DNA of 64,000 bases. Origin: Flavobacterium glaciei (GTDB taxonomy: Bacteria > Bacteroidota > Bacteroidia > Flavobacteriales > Flavobacteriaceae). Below the pieces are notes generated by a model that searched no databases, was not told the origin of the DNA, and saw only the letters and a list, made by a program, of their open reading frames with translations. Of this stretch, positions 45,726 through 54,324 are shown piece by piece; within the stretch, counting starts at the first letter, position 1; every line of letters begins with the position of its first letter. The DNA is taken from contig NZ_QQBA01000011.1 of the NCBI RefSeq assembly GCF_003350545.1, forward strand, positions 47,544-111,543, written 5' to 3'. A program made the position numbers and the translations under genes.

Positions 45726-45733
45726 CAAATTTA
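45726..45733 (-). promoter_or_regulatory. possible -7 promoter box for etfBA
   Basis: Minus-strand TAAATTTG matches TAnnTTTG about 35 bases before etfB. No TTG at the usual distance upstream. Confidence 0.35.
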
Positions 45734-45795
45734 AAATATTAATTCGAATAATTTACTATGCACGCATAATATTTTTTGTTACTATTTCGATTTCG

Positions 45796-45874
45796 TAGCC
45801 CGGATAGTAGCGACATCCTTCTTGTGGCTCCTTTAGACACAGGAAGATACAGCGGAGAGCCGGAAATAGCTCCT
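45796..45874. repeat. intergenic repeat element, copy A
   Basis: A 79-base element in the 311-base gap between the divergent etfB and pdhB. It starts TAGCCCGGAT, contains CGACATC, a hairpin CTTCTTGTG / CACAGGAAG (about 45819-45845), and ends AAATAGCTCCT. The ends match copy B at 49605-49702 in inverted orientation: 19 of 23 bases at the TAGCCC end and 11 of 11 at the other. It has higher GC than its surroundings. No ORF is inside. The form is familiar to me from other flavobacterial intergenic regions. Confidence 0.75.
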
Positions 45875-45961
45875 GAAAATTAACGTTGTAAATCCTGAAT
45901 TAATTTAGGGTAATTTATGCTTTTAAGTAATATAAAATATTTATTTTTGCTTTTCGAAAAA

Positions 45962-45988
45962 TATCCTTCGACTGCGCTGAGGAGGATA
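45962..45988. repeat. short CTTCGACTGCGCTGAGG-type palindrome in the pdhB leader
   Basis: TATCCT (45962-45967) and AGGATA (45983-45988) flank TCGACTGCGCTGAGG. GC-rich compared with its surroundings and placed 15 bases before pdhB. Similar CTTCGACTxCGCTCAGG strings are scattered between genes in many Bacteroidota genomes as I recall them. A TATTTTTG box (45942-45949) just upstream could be a promoter. Confidence 0.5.
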
Positions 45989-46003
45989 AAATATAAAAAA
46001 AAT

Positions 46004-46984
46004 ATGAGAACGATACAATTTAGAGAGGCTATTTGCGAAGCGATGAGTGAAGAAATGCGTCACGATGAGTCCATATACTTAATGGGTGAAGAAGTTGCAG
46101 AATATAATGGTGCTTACAAAGCATCAAAAGGAATGCTTGCTGAATTTGGCGAGAAAAGAGTTATTGATACTCCTATCGCGGAGCTTGGTTTTACTGGAAT
46201 TGCAGTAGGATCAGCTATGAACGGATGCAGACCGATTGTGGAATACATGACGTTCAATTTTTGTTTAGTTGGGATTGACCAAATTATAAATAATGCTGCT
46301 AAAATGCGTCAGATGACTGGTGGGCAATTTAATGTGCCTATCGTTTTTCGTGGTCCAACAGCTTCAGCGGGACAATTAGGAGCGACACACTCACAAGCAT
46401 TAGAAAACTGGTTTGCGAATACTCCAGGTCTTAAAGTAGTAGTTCCATCTACGGTTTATGATGCTAAAGGTTTGTTGAAAGCGGCTATTCGTGACAATGA
46501 TCCTGTGATTTTCATGGAATCAGAACAAATGTATGGTGATAAAGGTGAAGTTCCAGATGGTGAATATGTTATTCCGTTAGGAGTTGCGGATATCAAACGC
46601 GAAGGTACCGATGTAACGATTGTTTCTTTCGGAAAAATTATTAAAGAAGCACATATTGCTGCTGATGAATTAGCTAAAGAAGGAATTTCTTGTGAAATTA
46701 TAGATTTGAGAACAGTTCGTCCTATGGATTATGACACTATTTTGACTTCTGTTAGAAAAACAAACAGATTAGTGGTTCTTGAAGAAGCTTGGCCTTTTGC
46801 AAGTGTGGCTTCGGAGATTACTTATATTGTACAAGAGCGTGCTTTTGATTTCTTAGATGCGCCTATCCAACGTATCACAACAGCAGATACTCCAGCACCT
46901 TACTCTCCAGTTTTATTGAAAGAATGGTTGCCAAATGCGGGTGATGTTGTAAAAGCGGTTAAAAAAGTAATGTATAAAAAATAG
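46004..46984 (+). CDS. pdhB: pyruvate dehydrogenase E1 component, beta subunit
   Basis: A 326-residue E1-beta subunit, start at 46004 (MRTIQFREAICEAM); the frame upstream to 45917 reads through the palindrome and is not coding. MGEEVAEYNGAYKASKGML, RVIDTPIAELGFTGIAVG (thiamine-diphosphate site Glu), GPTASAGQLGATHSQ and EAWPFASVASE are E1-beta motifs. Together with E1-alpha it decarboxylates pyruvate. The alpha subunit is not adjacent, so the E1 genes are split in this genome, or the partner lies outside the window. Confidence 0.95.
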   Translation: MRTIQFREAICEAMSEEMRHDESIYLMGEEVAEYNGAYKASKGMLAEFGEKRVIDTPIAELGFTGIAVGSAMNGCRPIVEYMTFNFCLVGIDQIINNAAKMRQMTGGQFNVPIVFRGPTASAGQLGATHSQALENWFANTPGLKVVVPSTVYDAKGLLKAAIRDNDPVIFMESEQMYGDKGEVPDGEYVIPLGVADIKREGTDVTIVSFGKIIKEAHIAADELAKEGISCEIIDLRTVRPMDYDTILTSVRKTNRLVVLEEAWPFASVASEITYIVQERAFDFLDAPIQRITTADTPAPYSPVLLKEWLPNAGDVVKAVKKVMYKK

Positions 46985-47065
46985 ATTTTTTTTTAGCTTT
47001 TGATTTTTATATAAATTTTAACAAACGACTGTCTAAACTTAAAATAATTTAGATATCTAAATGCC

Positions 47066-47111
47066 TATATTTGAAACTTCATCAATTATTTTTTTGATGA
47101 AGTTTTTTTTT
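47066..47111 (+). terminator. terminator-like hairpin with a promoter box at its edge, before the DUF5686 gene
   Basis: Stem AACTTCATCAA (47075-47085) / TTGATGAAGTT (47094-47104), 8-base loop, then nine T residues that end 2 bases before the ATG at 47114. Just before it stands TATATTTG (47066-47073), a TAnnTTTG box. The hairpin can end the pdhB transcript, and the box may start the next. Confidence 0.7.
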
Positions 47112-47113
47112 GA

Positions 47114-49606
47114 ATGATTATGAAAAAGAATTTCTTGTTTTTCCTGCTTTTGTTGTTGGTTTCTGCAAGTGCAGTTTATGCACAAACTAAGGTGAGTGGT
47201 GTTGTAGTAGATAAATCAAATCAACCTATTCCTTTTGCCAATGTTGTTTTTAAAGGTTCCAGTGAAGGGATTGTGACTAATGAAGACGGTAAGTTTTATC
47301 TTGAATCCCAAAAAGTATACTCCATTTTGCTAATATCTTCAGTTGGTTTTTCGGAGAAGGAAATTATATTAGACAAGCAAGTAAATTACAATTTCAAAAT
47401 TCAACTGAGTGAAGCAGAGAGTTTAAGTGAAGTTATGGTTTTTGCCGGAAAAACATCTAAAAAAAATAATCCTGCGCTAGATATTCTCAGAAAAATATGG
47501 GAAAGAAAACGTAAAAATGGATTGTATCAGTTTGACCAATACCAGATGGAGAAGTATGAGAAAATAGAATTTGATATGAATTCTATTGATAGTGCTTTTA
47601 TGAAAAGCAAGCTCTTTAAAGGAATGGAGTTTATTTTTAATCAAATGGACACTTCAAGAGTAACCGGAAAAACCTATTTACCCATTTTTGTAAACGAATC
47701 ACTCCAGGATGTTTACGGAGATAATAAATTAAAGAAAGTAAAAGAGAAAATCAAAGCGAATAAAACTTCTGGGTTTAATGGAAACCAGCAAATTTTATCT
47801 TTTGTAAAAGATTTGTATTCTAATTATGATATTTACAATAACTATTTAACTTTTTTTGACAAAAGTTTCACTAGTCCGTTATCTAAAACAGGGATTGATG
47901 TCTATAATTATGTCTTAAAAGACAGTGCATATATTGACAATAAATGGTGTTATAATATTGTTTTTTATCCAAGACGTAAAAATGAATTGACTTTCAAAGG
48001 GGATTTCTGGGTCAATGATTCCACATTTGCCCTCAAGAAAATAAATATGGCGGTTACTAAAAGCGCTAATATCAATTGGGTAAAAGATATTTACTTAGAG
48101 CAAGAATTTGAAGTATTAAGTGATTCGGTTTTCTTATTGACTAAGGATTATCTAATGTCCGACTTTGCTTTGAACAAAAAAGAAAATTCTAAAGGAGTTT
48201 ACGGTAAACGAACCAGCTTTTATAGGAATCATCAATTTAATAAGGAGAAACCAGTAGCTTTCTATAAAGATGAAGTCAATTATATGGATGATGAAGTCTA
48301 TAATAAATCTGATGAATACTGGAATGAAAACCGTTTTGAGAACTTGAGTAAGGATGAATTGGGCGTTTATAAAATACTGGATACGTTGCAAACAGTAGAT
48401 AAGTTTAAGCGATTGTATAGTTTGGTTTCTATTCTTGGAAGCGGTTATGTCGAATTTAAAAACTTCGATTACGGACCTGTTTTTTCCACATTTGGATACA
48501 ATGAAGTAGAAGGTGTGCGCTTGCGAGTGGGAGGTAGAACTTATTTTGGACCCAACGATCCTTGGCGTATTCAAGCCTACACGGCGTATGGATTTGATGA
48601 TGATAAATTTAAATACGGACTTTCAGGAAAATGGATGGTTGACAAGAAAAACCGAATCATTTTGTCCGGAGGAAATAGACGTGACATTGAACAAATAGGC
48701 GCCAGTTTAACCACTACTAACGATGTCTTGGGCAGAAGTTTTGCTTCCTCCTCCGTGTTTTCGTCCGGTAGCAACGGGAAATTGACTAACATCAATTTGA
48801 CAAATATAGCCTTAGAAATTGAGCCTGTTAAGAATTTGATTTTCCAGGCTGGTATTTCTTACCGTACGCTGGAATCCGCATCGCCAACTTTTAGCTTGGA
48901 TTATTATACGGATATAGCAAATTTGATTACTAAAAGTGATGTAAAACAATCTGAAGCGAACTTTCAGATCGAATATTCGCCAAAGCGTAAAACAATTGGT
49001 TTTGGGGTTGAAAGAAGCAATGTTGACAGTCCGTTTAGTCGTTTCTTTATTAATTATAGTCATGGATTCAAAGGGCTTTTGAACAGTGATTTTAAATATG
49101 ATAAAGTACAATTGTATTATAAACAGCCCATAATTATAGGGCCTTTAGGAAGAACAAATATTATTATGGAAGTGGGGAAAACCTTCGGGAAAGTGCCGTT
49201 AGGATTACTGAGTGTTATTCCTGGGAATCAGACTTATTTTACAATCGAAAACACGTTTAGCAACCTTAATTTCTATGAATTTGTGTCAGACCAGTATGCT
49301 ACTTTGCAGTGGAATCACAATTTCAATGGCCGAATTTTTTCCAGAATTCCGTTTATGCGCAAACTCAATTGGAGAGAAATTGTATCTGTAAAAGGGGTTT
49401 ATGGAACCATTTCTGATAAAAATCGAGCGATTAATGCATCGGGTTTAATTTACAATGCACCTGAAAAAGGCTATTGGGAATACAGCGCCGGAATTGGGAA
49501 TATCTTCAAAGTATTCCGCATCGATTTTGCTTGGCGAGGCAATTATCTCAACACTCCTGGAGCCAATAATTTTACGGTAAAAGGCTCGTTCGGGTTTAAT
49601 TTTTAG
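47114..49606 (+). CDS. DUF5686 outer-membrane protein with carboxypeptidase-like domain
   Basis: An 830-residue protein, start at 47114 or the second ATG at 47120 (MKKNFLFFLLLLLVSASAVYAQ, a clear signal peptide). A carboxypeptidase D regulatory-like domain (about 25-110; GVVVDKSNQPIPFANVVFKG) precedes the DUF5686 region and a barrel-like C-terminal half that ends in FTVKGSFGFNF. There is no plug domain, so it is not a TonB receptor. Function unknown; likely in the outer membrane. Its TAG stop touches repeat copy B. Confidence 0.88.
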   Translation: MIMKKNFLFFLLLLLVSASAVYAQTKVSGVVVDKSNQPIPFANVVFKGSSEGIVTNEDGKFYLESQKVYSILLISSVGFSEKEIILDKQVNYNFKIQLSEAESLSEVMVFAGKTSKKNNPALDILRKIWERKRKNGLYQFDQYQMEKYEKIEFDMNSIDSAFMKSKLFKGMEFIFNQMDTSRVTGKTYLPIFVNESLQDVYGDNKLKKVKEKIKANKTSGFNGNQQILSFVKDLYSNYDIYNNYLTFFDKSFTSPLSKTGIDVYNYVLKDSAYIDNKWCYNIVFYPRRKNELTFKGDFWVNDSTFALKKINMAVTKSANINWVKDIYLEQEFEVLSDSVFLLTKDYLMSDFALNKKENSKGVYGKRTSFYRNHQFNKEKPVAFYKDEVNYMDDEVYNKSDEYWNENRFENLSKDELGVYKILDTLQTVDKFKRLYSLVSILGSGYVEFKNFDYGPVFSTFGYNEVEGVRLRVGGRTYFGPNDPWRIQAYTAYGFDDDKFKYGLSGKWMVDKKNRIILSGGNRRDIEQIGASLTTTNDVLGRSFASSSVFSSGSNGKLTNINLTNIALEIEPVKNLIFQAGISYRTLESASPTFSLDYYTDIANLITKSDVKQSEANFQIEYSPKRKTIGFGVERSNVDSPFSRFFINYSHGFKGLLNSDFKYDKVQLYYKQPIIIGPLGRTNIIMEVGKTFGKVPLGLLSVIPGNQTYFTIENTFSNLNFYEFVSDQYATLQWNHNFNGRIFSRIPFMRKLNWREIVSVKGVYGTISDKNRAINASGLIYNAPEKGYWEYSAGIGNIFKVFRIDFAWRGNYLNTPGANNFTVKGSFGFNF

Positions 49607-49702
49607 GAGCTATTTCTCCCGATGCATCGGGATACACTATATCTTTTTATAAGGCGAAGAAAAATCGCCTTATAAAAAACGATGTCGTTTCCATCCGGGC
49701 TA
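49605..49702. repeat. intergenic repeat element, copy B (reverse orientation)
   Basis: A 98-base element reading, on the plus strand, AGGAGCTATTT ... GATGTCGTTTCCATCCGGGCTA, the reverse complement of copy A ends. Inside are a perfect 16-base palindrome TCCCGATGCATCGGGA (49617-49632) and a perfect 14-base hairpin TTTTTATAAGGCGA / TCGCCTTATAAAAA (49644-49657, 49665-49678). It overlaps the stop codon of the DUF5686 gene and holds the ATG at 49682 that opens the glycosylase frame. Confidence 0.78.
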
Positions 49703-49717
49703 AAAAAACATCAGATT

Positions 49718-50320
49718 ATGCAAGAAGCCATCGACTACCTTTTAGAAAAAGATACCATTTTCAAGTCAATCATTGAAGAATACGGAATGCCAATTATTCC
49801 CAAAAGACCACAAGGTTTTGAGACTTTGGTGTTGTTGATTTTAGAACAACAAGTTTCGATAGATTCGGCGAAAGCCACTTTTTTAAAAATAAAAGCCAGT
49901 CAAAAAGCCATAGCCCCTGAAATTCTTCTTCACGTATCGGACGAAGAATTTAGGAATCTTGGCGTAAGCCGACAAAAAACATCTTATATCAAAGCTTTGG
50001 CAACAGCGATATTAAATAAAGAGCTAGATTTAGAAAGTTTACCAGCAAAAACGGCTCATCAAGTACGCGAAGAACTCATCAAAATCAAAGGAATAGGAAA
50101 CTGGACCATCGATATTTACTTAATGTTTTGTCTGGAATCCCCTGATTTATTGCCTTTAGGAGATATTGCGGTCGTAAATACCATAAAGGAATTGCTGGAT
50201 ATTCACGATAAAGATGCTATGGAAATTCATGCAAAACAATGGAGTCCGTATCGTTCTTATGCTACTTATCTTTTGTGGCATCATTATTTAAAGAAACGAA
50301 ATAGGACAGTGGTTTACTAA
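49718..50320 (+). CDS. HhH-GPD DNA-3-methyladenine glycosylase (AlkA-like)
   Basis: A 200-residue base-excision glycosylase. The helix-hairpin-helix is IKGIGNWTIDIY with the catalytic Asp in PLGDIAV after it; ILEQQVSIDSAKATF is the other AlkA signature. The frame is open from ATG 49682, but that adds MSFPSGLKKHQI, which is encoded by repeat copy B. I prefer ATG 49718 (MQEAIDYLLEKDTIF), which matches how I would expect the family to begin. It should remove alkylated bases. Confidence 0.9.
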   Translation: MQEAIDYLLEKDTIFKSIIEEYGMPIIPKRPQGFETLVLLILEQQVSIDSAKATFLKIKASQKAIAPEILLHVSDEEFRNLGVSRQKTSYIKALATAILNKELDLESLPAKTAHQVREELIKIKGIGNWTIDIYLMFCLESPDLLPLGDIAVVNTIKELLDIHDKDAMEIHAKQWSPYRSYATYLLWHHYLKKRNRTVVY

Positions 50321-50366
50321 AGCACTCACTGTTAAAATTTAATCAATAGATAACATGAATTTTTTA

Positions 50367-50396
50367 TTGTAAAAAGGGATACTTTCCTTACTTTTG
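50367..50396 (+). promoter_or_regulatory. consensus Bacteroidota promoter for ppa
   Basis: TTG (50367-50369), 19 bases, then TACTTTTG (50389-50396): exact fit to TTG-N19-TAnnTTTG, about 30 bases before the ppa ATG. The best promoter in the window. Confidence 0.72.
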
Positions 50397-50426
50397 CAGC
50401 CATAATTATAGATAAGAAAAACTAAA

Positions 50427-50957
50427 ATGACTGCAGACAAATTAACAACTTTCGATGTTTTAATCGAAATACCAAGAGGAAGTAGAAATAAATACGAATA
50501 TGATTTCGAAATAAAAAGAATGCGTTTTGACAGGATGTTATTTTCGTCAATGATGTATCCTGCTGATTACGGATTTATTCCTGAGACATTAGCATTAGAC
50601 GGAGATCCATTAGATGTTTTGGTTTTGGTAAACGAACCAACTTTTCCTGGTTGTGTAATGGAAGTGAAGCCTATTGGTGTTTTCCACATGGCAGATGATA
50701 AAGGACCAGATGAAAAAGTAATTTGTGTACCAGTTTCAGATCCAATTTGGAATTCATTGGAAAACCTAACAGATATGAATCCACACCTATTAAAAGAAAT
50801 TGAACATTTCTTTCAAGTTTACAAAGATCTTGAAAACAAACAAGTAGATGTTGAAGGTTGGGGAGATGTAAATGAAGCGTACGCAATTATTAAAGAATGT
50901 ACAGAGCGTTTCAATCAAATTGAAAATAAACCAGAAGGATTATTTAGTATTAAGTAA
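50427..50957 (+). CDS. ppa: soluble inorganic pyrophosphatase (family I)
   Basis: A 176-residue family I pyrophosphatase that splits pyrophosphate in the cytoplasm. EIPRGSRNKYEYD opens the active site; YGFIPETLALDGDPLDVLVL holds the metal-binding Asp residues, and DNP-like positions follow in PDEKVICVPVSDP. It lies 111 bases before the membrane pyrophosphatase, with its own terminator between, so the two are separate transcripts though functionally paired. Confidence 0.97.
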   Translation: MTADKLTTFDVLIEIPRGSRNKYEYDFEIKRMRFDRMLFSSMMYPADYGFIPETLALDGDPLDVLVLVNEPTFPGCVMEVKPIGVFHMADDKGPDEKVICVPVSDPIWNSLENLTDMNPHLLKEIEHFFQVYKDLENKQVDVEGWGDVNEAYAIIKECTERFNQIENKPEGLFSIK

Positions 50958-50977
50958 TTTTACATTTTATTTTAAAC

Positions 50978-51015
50978 AAAAAAAGCAATATTCTGTTAAG
51001 AGTATTGCTTTTTTG
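50978..51015. terminator. terminator after ppa
   Basis: Inverted repeat AAAAAAGCAATA / TATTGCTTTTTT with a 12-base loop and T tract. Confidence 0.88.
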
Positions 51016-51068
51016 TTTAAATTCGTTTTGTTACACTATTAATATTAACCAAAAACCAAACCAAAATT

Positions 51069-53624
51069 ATGAATACAATAATGATTTATTTGCCAATTGC
51101 TATGGCATTTATTGGACTGGCATTTATGTTTACAAAACGTGCATGGGTTTTAAAACAAGATCCGGGTGACGGTAAGATGAAAGAAATTTCAGATTACATA
51201 TACGAAGGAGCCTTGGCTTTCCTGAAAGCAGAATATAGATTATTGTCTTTCTTTGTAATTGGAGCAAGTATTGTTTTAGCAGGAATTTCATTTATTGTTC
51301 CCACCACACATATATTAATAGTGGTAGCTTTTATTTTTGGTGCTTTTTTCTCGGCCTTAGCAGGTAATATGGGGATGAAAATAGCAACAAAAACAAATGT
51401 TAGAACTACACAAGCAGCACGTACGAGTTTGCCGCAAGCTTTAAAAGTCTCTTTTGGCGGTGGAACCGTAATGGGATTAGGTGTTGCAGGTTTAGCTGTT
51501 TTAGGGCTAACTACTTTCTTTATTTTCTTCTTTCACTTTTTTATGAATGGAATTTGGACTTCAACCGAAGATATGACTATTGTTCTAGAAACTTTAGCAG
51601 GTTTTTCTCTTGGAGCAGAGTCTATCGCTTTGTTTGCCAGAGTTGGTGGCGGAATATATACTAAAGCTGCCGATGTTGGAGCTGATTTAGTGGGAAAAGT
51701 AGAAGCTGGGATCCCTGAAGACGACCCGCGTAACCCTGCTACAATTGCAGATAACGTAGGAGATAATGTGGGTGATGTTGCCGGAATGGGAGCTGATTTA
51801 TTTGGTTCTTATGTAGCAACCGTTTTAGCGGCTATGGTTCTGGGGAATTATGTTATCAAAGATATGGGAGGAAATATTCAAGATGCTTTTGGCGGAATAG
51901 GGCCTATTTTATTACCAATGGCTATTGCAGGTTTTGGAATTTTATTTTCTATTGTAGGAACTATGGTTGTTAAAATTACCGATGATAATGCTAAAGAAGC
52001 GCAAGTACAAAGTGCTTTAAATATGGGGAATTGGCTTTCGATAGGATTAACCCTAATTGCATGTTATTTTTTAGTTGACTATATGCTCCCAGAAACGATG
52101 AAAATGGATTTCTTTGGTGAAGGCACTAAAGAGATTTCGTCCATGCGTGTTTTTTATGCGACTATAGTTGGACTAGTAGTGGGCGCTGTGATTTCATCTG
52201 TTACTGAATATTACACAGGATTGGGTACAAAACCTGTTATGGCTATTGTTCAAAAATCTTCAACAGGAGCAGGAACAAATGTAATTGCAGGTTTAGCTAC
52301 GGGAATGATTTCTACGTTTCCAACGGTTTTATTATTTGCAGCAGCAATTTGGACTTCGTATGCATTAGCAGGATTCTACGGTGTGGCTTTGGCTGCCTCA
52401 GCGATGATGGCAACAACAGCAATGCAATTGGCAATAGATGCTTTCGGACCAATATCAGATAACGCAGGTGGAATTGCTGAAATGAGCGAATTACCAAAAG
52501 AAGTACGTACCCGAACTGATATCTTGGATTCTGTAGGAAATACAACTGCAGCAACTGGAAAAGGATTTGCTATTGCTTCGGCAGCATTGACGTCTTTAGC
52601 TTTATTTGCAGCGTATGTAACTTTTACGGGAATTGATGGAATCAATATTTTTAAAGCGCCAGTTTTAGCAATGCTATTTGTGGGTGGAATGATACCTGTA
52701 GTTTTCTCTGCCTTAGCCATGAATTCTGTGGGGAAAGCGGCAATGGATATGGTGTATGAAGTTCGTCGTCAGTTCAGGGAAATTCCAGGAATTATGGAAG
52801 GAACCGGAAAACCGGAGTATGCAAAATGTGTCGATATTTCTACAAAAGCAGCTTTACGCGAAATGATGTTACCGGGAATTTTGACTATAGGTTTCCCTAT
52901 TGCTATTGTACTTTTAGGGAAGTTAGTGTATGCTGATAACAATCAATTAATTGCCGAAATGTTAGGTGGTTATATGGCTGGAGTTACCGTTTCAGGTGTA
53001 CTTTGGGCAGTGTTCCAAAATAATGCTGGTGGTGCTTGGGACAATGCCAAAAAATCTTTTGAAGCAGGAGTTATGATTAATGGTGAAATTACATATAAAG
53101 GTTCTGATGCGCACAAAGCAGCGGTTACCGGAGATACTGTTGGTGATCCTTTCAAAGACACTTCAGGACCATCTATGAATATTTTGATCAAATTGACTTG
53201 TTTAATAGGTTTGGTTATTGCTCCTATTTTAGGGAATGGTCATTCAGATGTGGCTTCAGTTATGTCTTGTTGCACTGCTCATTCAAAAACAGAAATGGTT
53301 TACGATACTGGCAAATGTGACCCATCAAAAATGGCTAACATGACAAAAGTAGAATGTAAAGCGATGTGTAAAGAAAACGGATGTACACCTATACAAACAG
53401 CAAAATGTTTGGCAAATTTTGATGCCAATGGTAAATATAAATATCAAAAAACAGATTGTTTTGATACCAGTAAATACGAGAAAAAAACCGTAAATGTTAG
53501 TATCTCTTATACAAACGGAAAGACCGTTGGGAAAGTAACTAAAATAGTAAACGGAAAAACAACAACAGCGGTTTTTGAAGGTACAGAAGCTGAAGTAGAA
53601 GCTAAAATTGAAGCTGCGAAGTAA
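51069..53624 (+). CDS. hppA: membrane pyrophosphatase ion pump with cysteine-rich tail
   Basis: An 851-residue ion-translocating pyrophosphatase with about 16 helices. The substrate site [20 protein letters not shown] and [20 protein letters not shown] are intact. [11 protein letters not shown] has Ala at the position that marks the K+-dependent class, whose members pump Na+ or H+. The core ends near residue 724. A 127-residue extension follows (from 53241) with eight Cys (MSCCTAH, GKCDP, VECKAMC, NGCTP, AKCLA, TDCFD) and a beta-like Thr/Lys-rich end. In this family the C-terminus faces the periplasm. Confidence 0.95.
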   Translation: MNTIMIYLPIAMAFIGLAFMFTKRAWVLKQDPGDGKMKEISDYIYEGALAFLKAEYRLLSFFVIGASIVLAGISFIVPTTHILIVVAFIFGAFFSALAGNMGMKIATKTNVRTTQAARTSLPQALKVSFGGGTVMGLGVAGLAVLGLTTFFIFFFHFFMNGIWTSTEDMTIVLETLAGFSLGAESIALFARVGGGIYTKAADVGADLVGKVEAGIPEDDPRNPATIADNVGDNVGDVAGMGADLFGSYVATVLAAMVLGNYVIKDMGGNIQDAFGGIGPILLPMAIAGFGILFSIVGTMVVKITDDNAKEAQVQSALNMGNWLSIGLTLIACYFLVDYMLPETMKMDFFGEGTKEISSMRVFYATIVGLVVGAVISSVTEYYTGLGTKPVMAIVQKSSTGAGTNVIAGLATGMISTFPTVLLFAAAIWTSYALAGFYGVALAASAMMATTAMQLAIDAFGPISDNAGGIAEMSELPKEVRTRTDILDSVGNTTAATGKGFAIASAALTSLALFAAYVTFTGIDGINIFKAPVLAMLFVGGMIPVVFSALAMNSVGKAAMDMVYEVRRQFREIPGIMEGTGKPEYAKCVDISTKAALREMMLPGILTIGFPIAIVLLGKLVYADNNQLIAEMLGGYMAGVTVSGVLWAVFQNNAGGAWDNAKKSFEAGVMINGEITYKGSDAHKAAVTGDTVGDPFKDTSGPSMNILIKLTCLIGLVIAPILGNGHSDVASVMSCCTAHSKTEMVYDTGKCDPSKMANMTKVECKAMCKENGCTPIQTAKCLANFDANGKYKYQKTDCFDTSKYEKKTVNVSISYTNGKTVGKVTKIVNGKTTTAVFEGTEAEVEAKIEAAK

Positions 53625-53639
53625 AACAGCATATCATAT

Positions 53640-53680
53640 AAAACATAAATGCCTTGCAATTTGCAAGGCATTTATGTTTT
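53640..53680. terminator. bidirectional terminator, hppA / deoxynucleoside kinase
   Basis: A perfect 20-base inverted repeat (53640-53659 and 53661-53680, core AAATGCCTTGCAA) with A/T flanks, between convergent genes. Almost no free loop, so the tip must open. Confidence 0.9.
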
Positions 53681-53709
53681 ATAATAACGGGTTATCTTTT
53701 TTTTTTAAT

Positions 53710-54324
53710 CTAAAACAACCCATTCAACTCCGCATCAATACGGTTAAAAATATTTCCTAAGTCTTCTGGATTATCCACGAAATTTATGTTGTCAACATCA
53801 ATAATTAATAATTTTCCTTTGTCATAGGTTTGAATCCAACCTTCATATCGTTCGTTCAAACGGCTCAAATAATCAATAGAAATCGAATTTTCATATTCGC
53901 GACCACGCTTGTGTATTTGCCCTACTAGATTAGGAATGGAGCTTCTTAAATAAATCAATAAATCAGGCGCTTTAACTGTAGACTCCATCAATTCAAACAG
54001 AGAAGAATAATTCTGGAAATCACGATTGGTCATCAAACCCATTGCATATAAATTAGGAGCAAAAATATGGGCATCTTCATAAATAGTTCGGTCCTGAATA
54101 ATTTTTTTACCGCTTTCGCGAATTTGCATCACCTGACGGAAACGACTATTTAAGAAATAAATTTGTAAATTAAACGACCAACGTTCCATTTGATGATAAA
54201 AATCGTCTAAGTATGGGTTGTCAACGACATCTTCAAAATGCGGTTCCCACTTAAAATGTTTCGCTAATAATCGAGTTAAGGTTGTTTTTCCGGAACCTAT
54301 ATTTCCTGCTATTGCTATGTGCAT
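53710..54324 (-). CDS. deoxynucleoside kinase
   Basis: A 204-residue dNK-family kinase that salvages deoxynucleosides. P-loop GNIGSGKTT at residue 7, then EDVVDNPYLDDFY, and the DRY/DRT-type motif QDRTIYEDAHIF; a lid rich in Arg (IHKRGREYE) follows. Its ATG shares one base with the TAA of the upstream secreted-protein gene (54324), so translation is coupled. Confidence 0.94.
   Translation of the reverse strand: MHIAIAGNIGSGKTTLTRLLAKHFKWEPHFEDVVDNPYLDDFYHQMERWSFNLQIYFLNSRFRQVMQIRESGKKIIQDRTIYEDAHIFAPNLYAMGLMTNRDFQNYSSLFELMESTVKAPDLLIYLRSSIPNLVGQIHKRGREYENSISIDYLSRLNERYEGWIQTYDKGKLLIIDVDNINFVDNPEDLGNIFNRIDAELNGLF

Noticed and set aside
45796..49702. Copies A and B as an insertion sequence pair enclosing pdhB and DUF5686
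   Set aside because: No transposase and no target duplication can be seen; the genes between are ordinary core genes, so a composite transposon is not supported.
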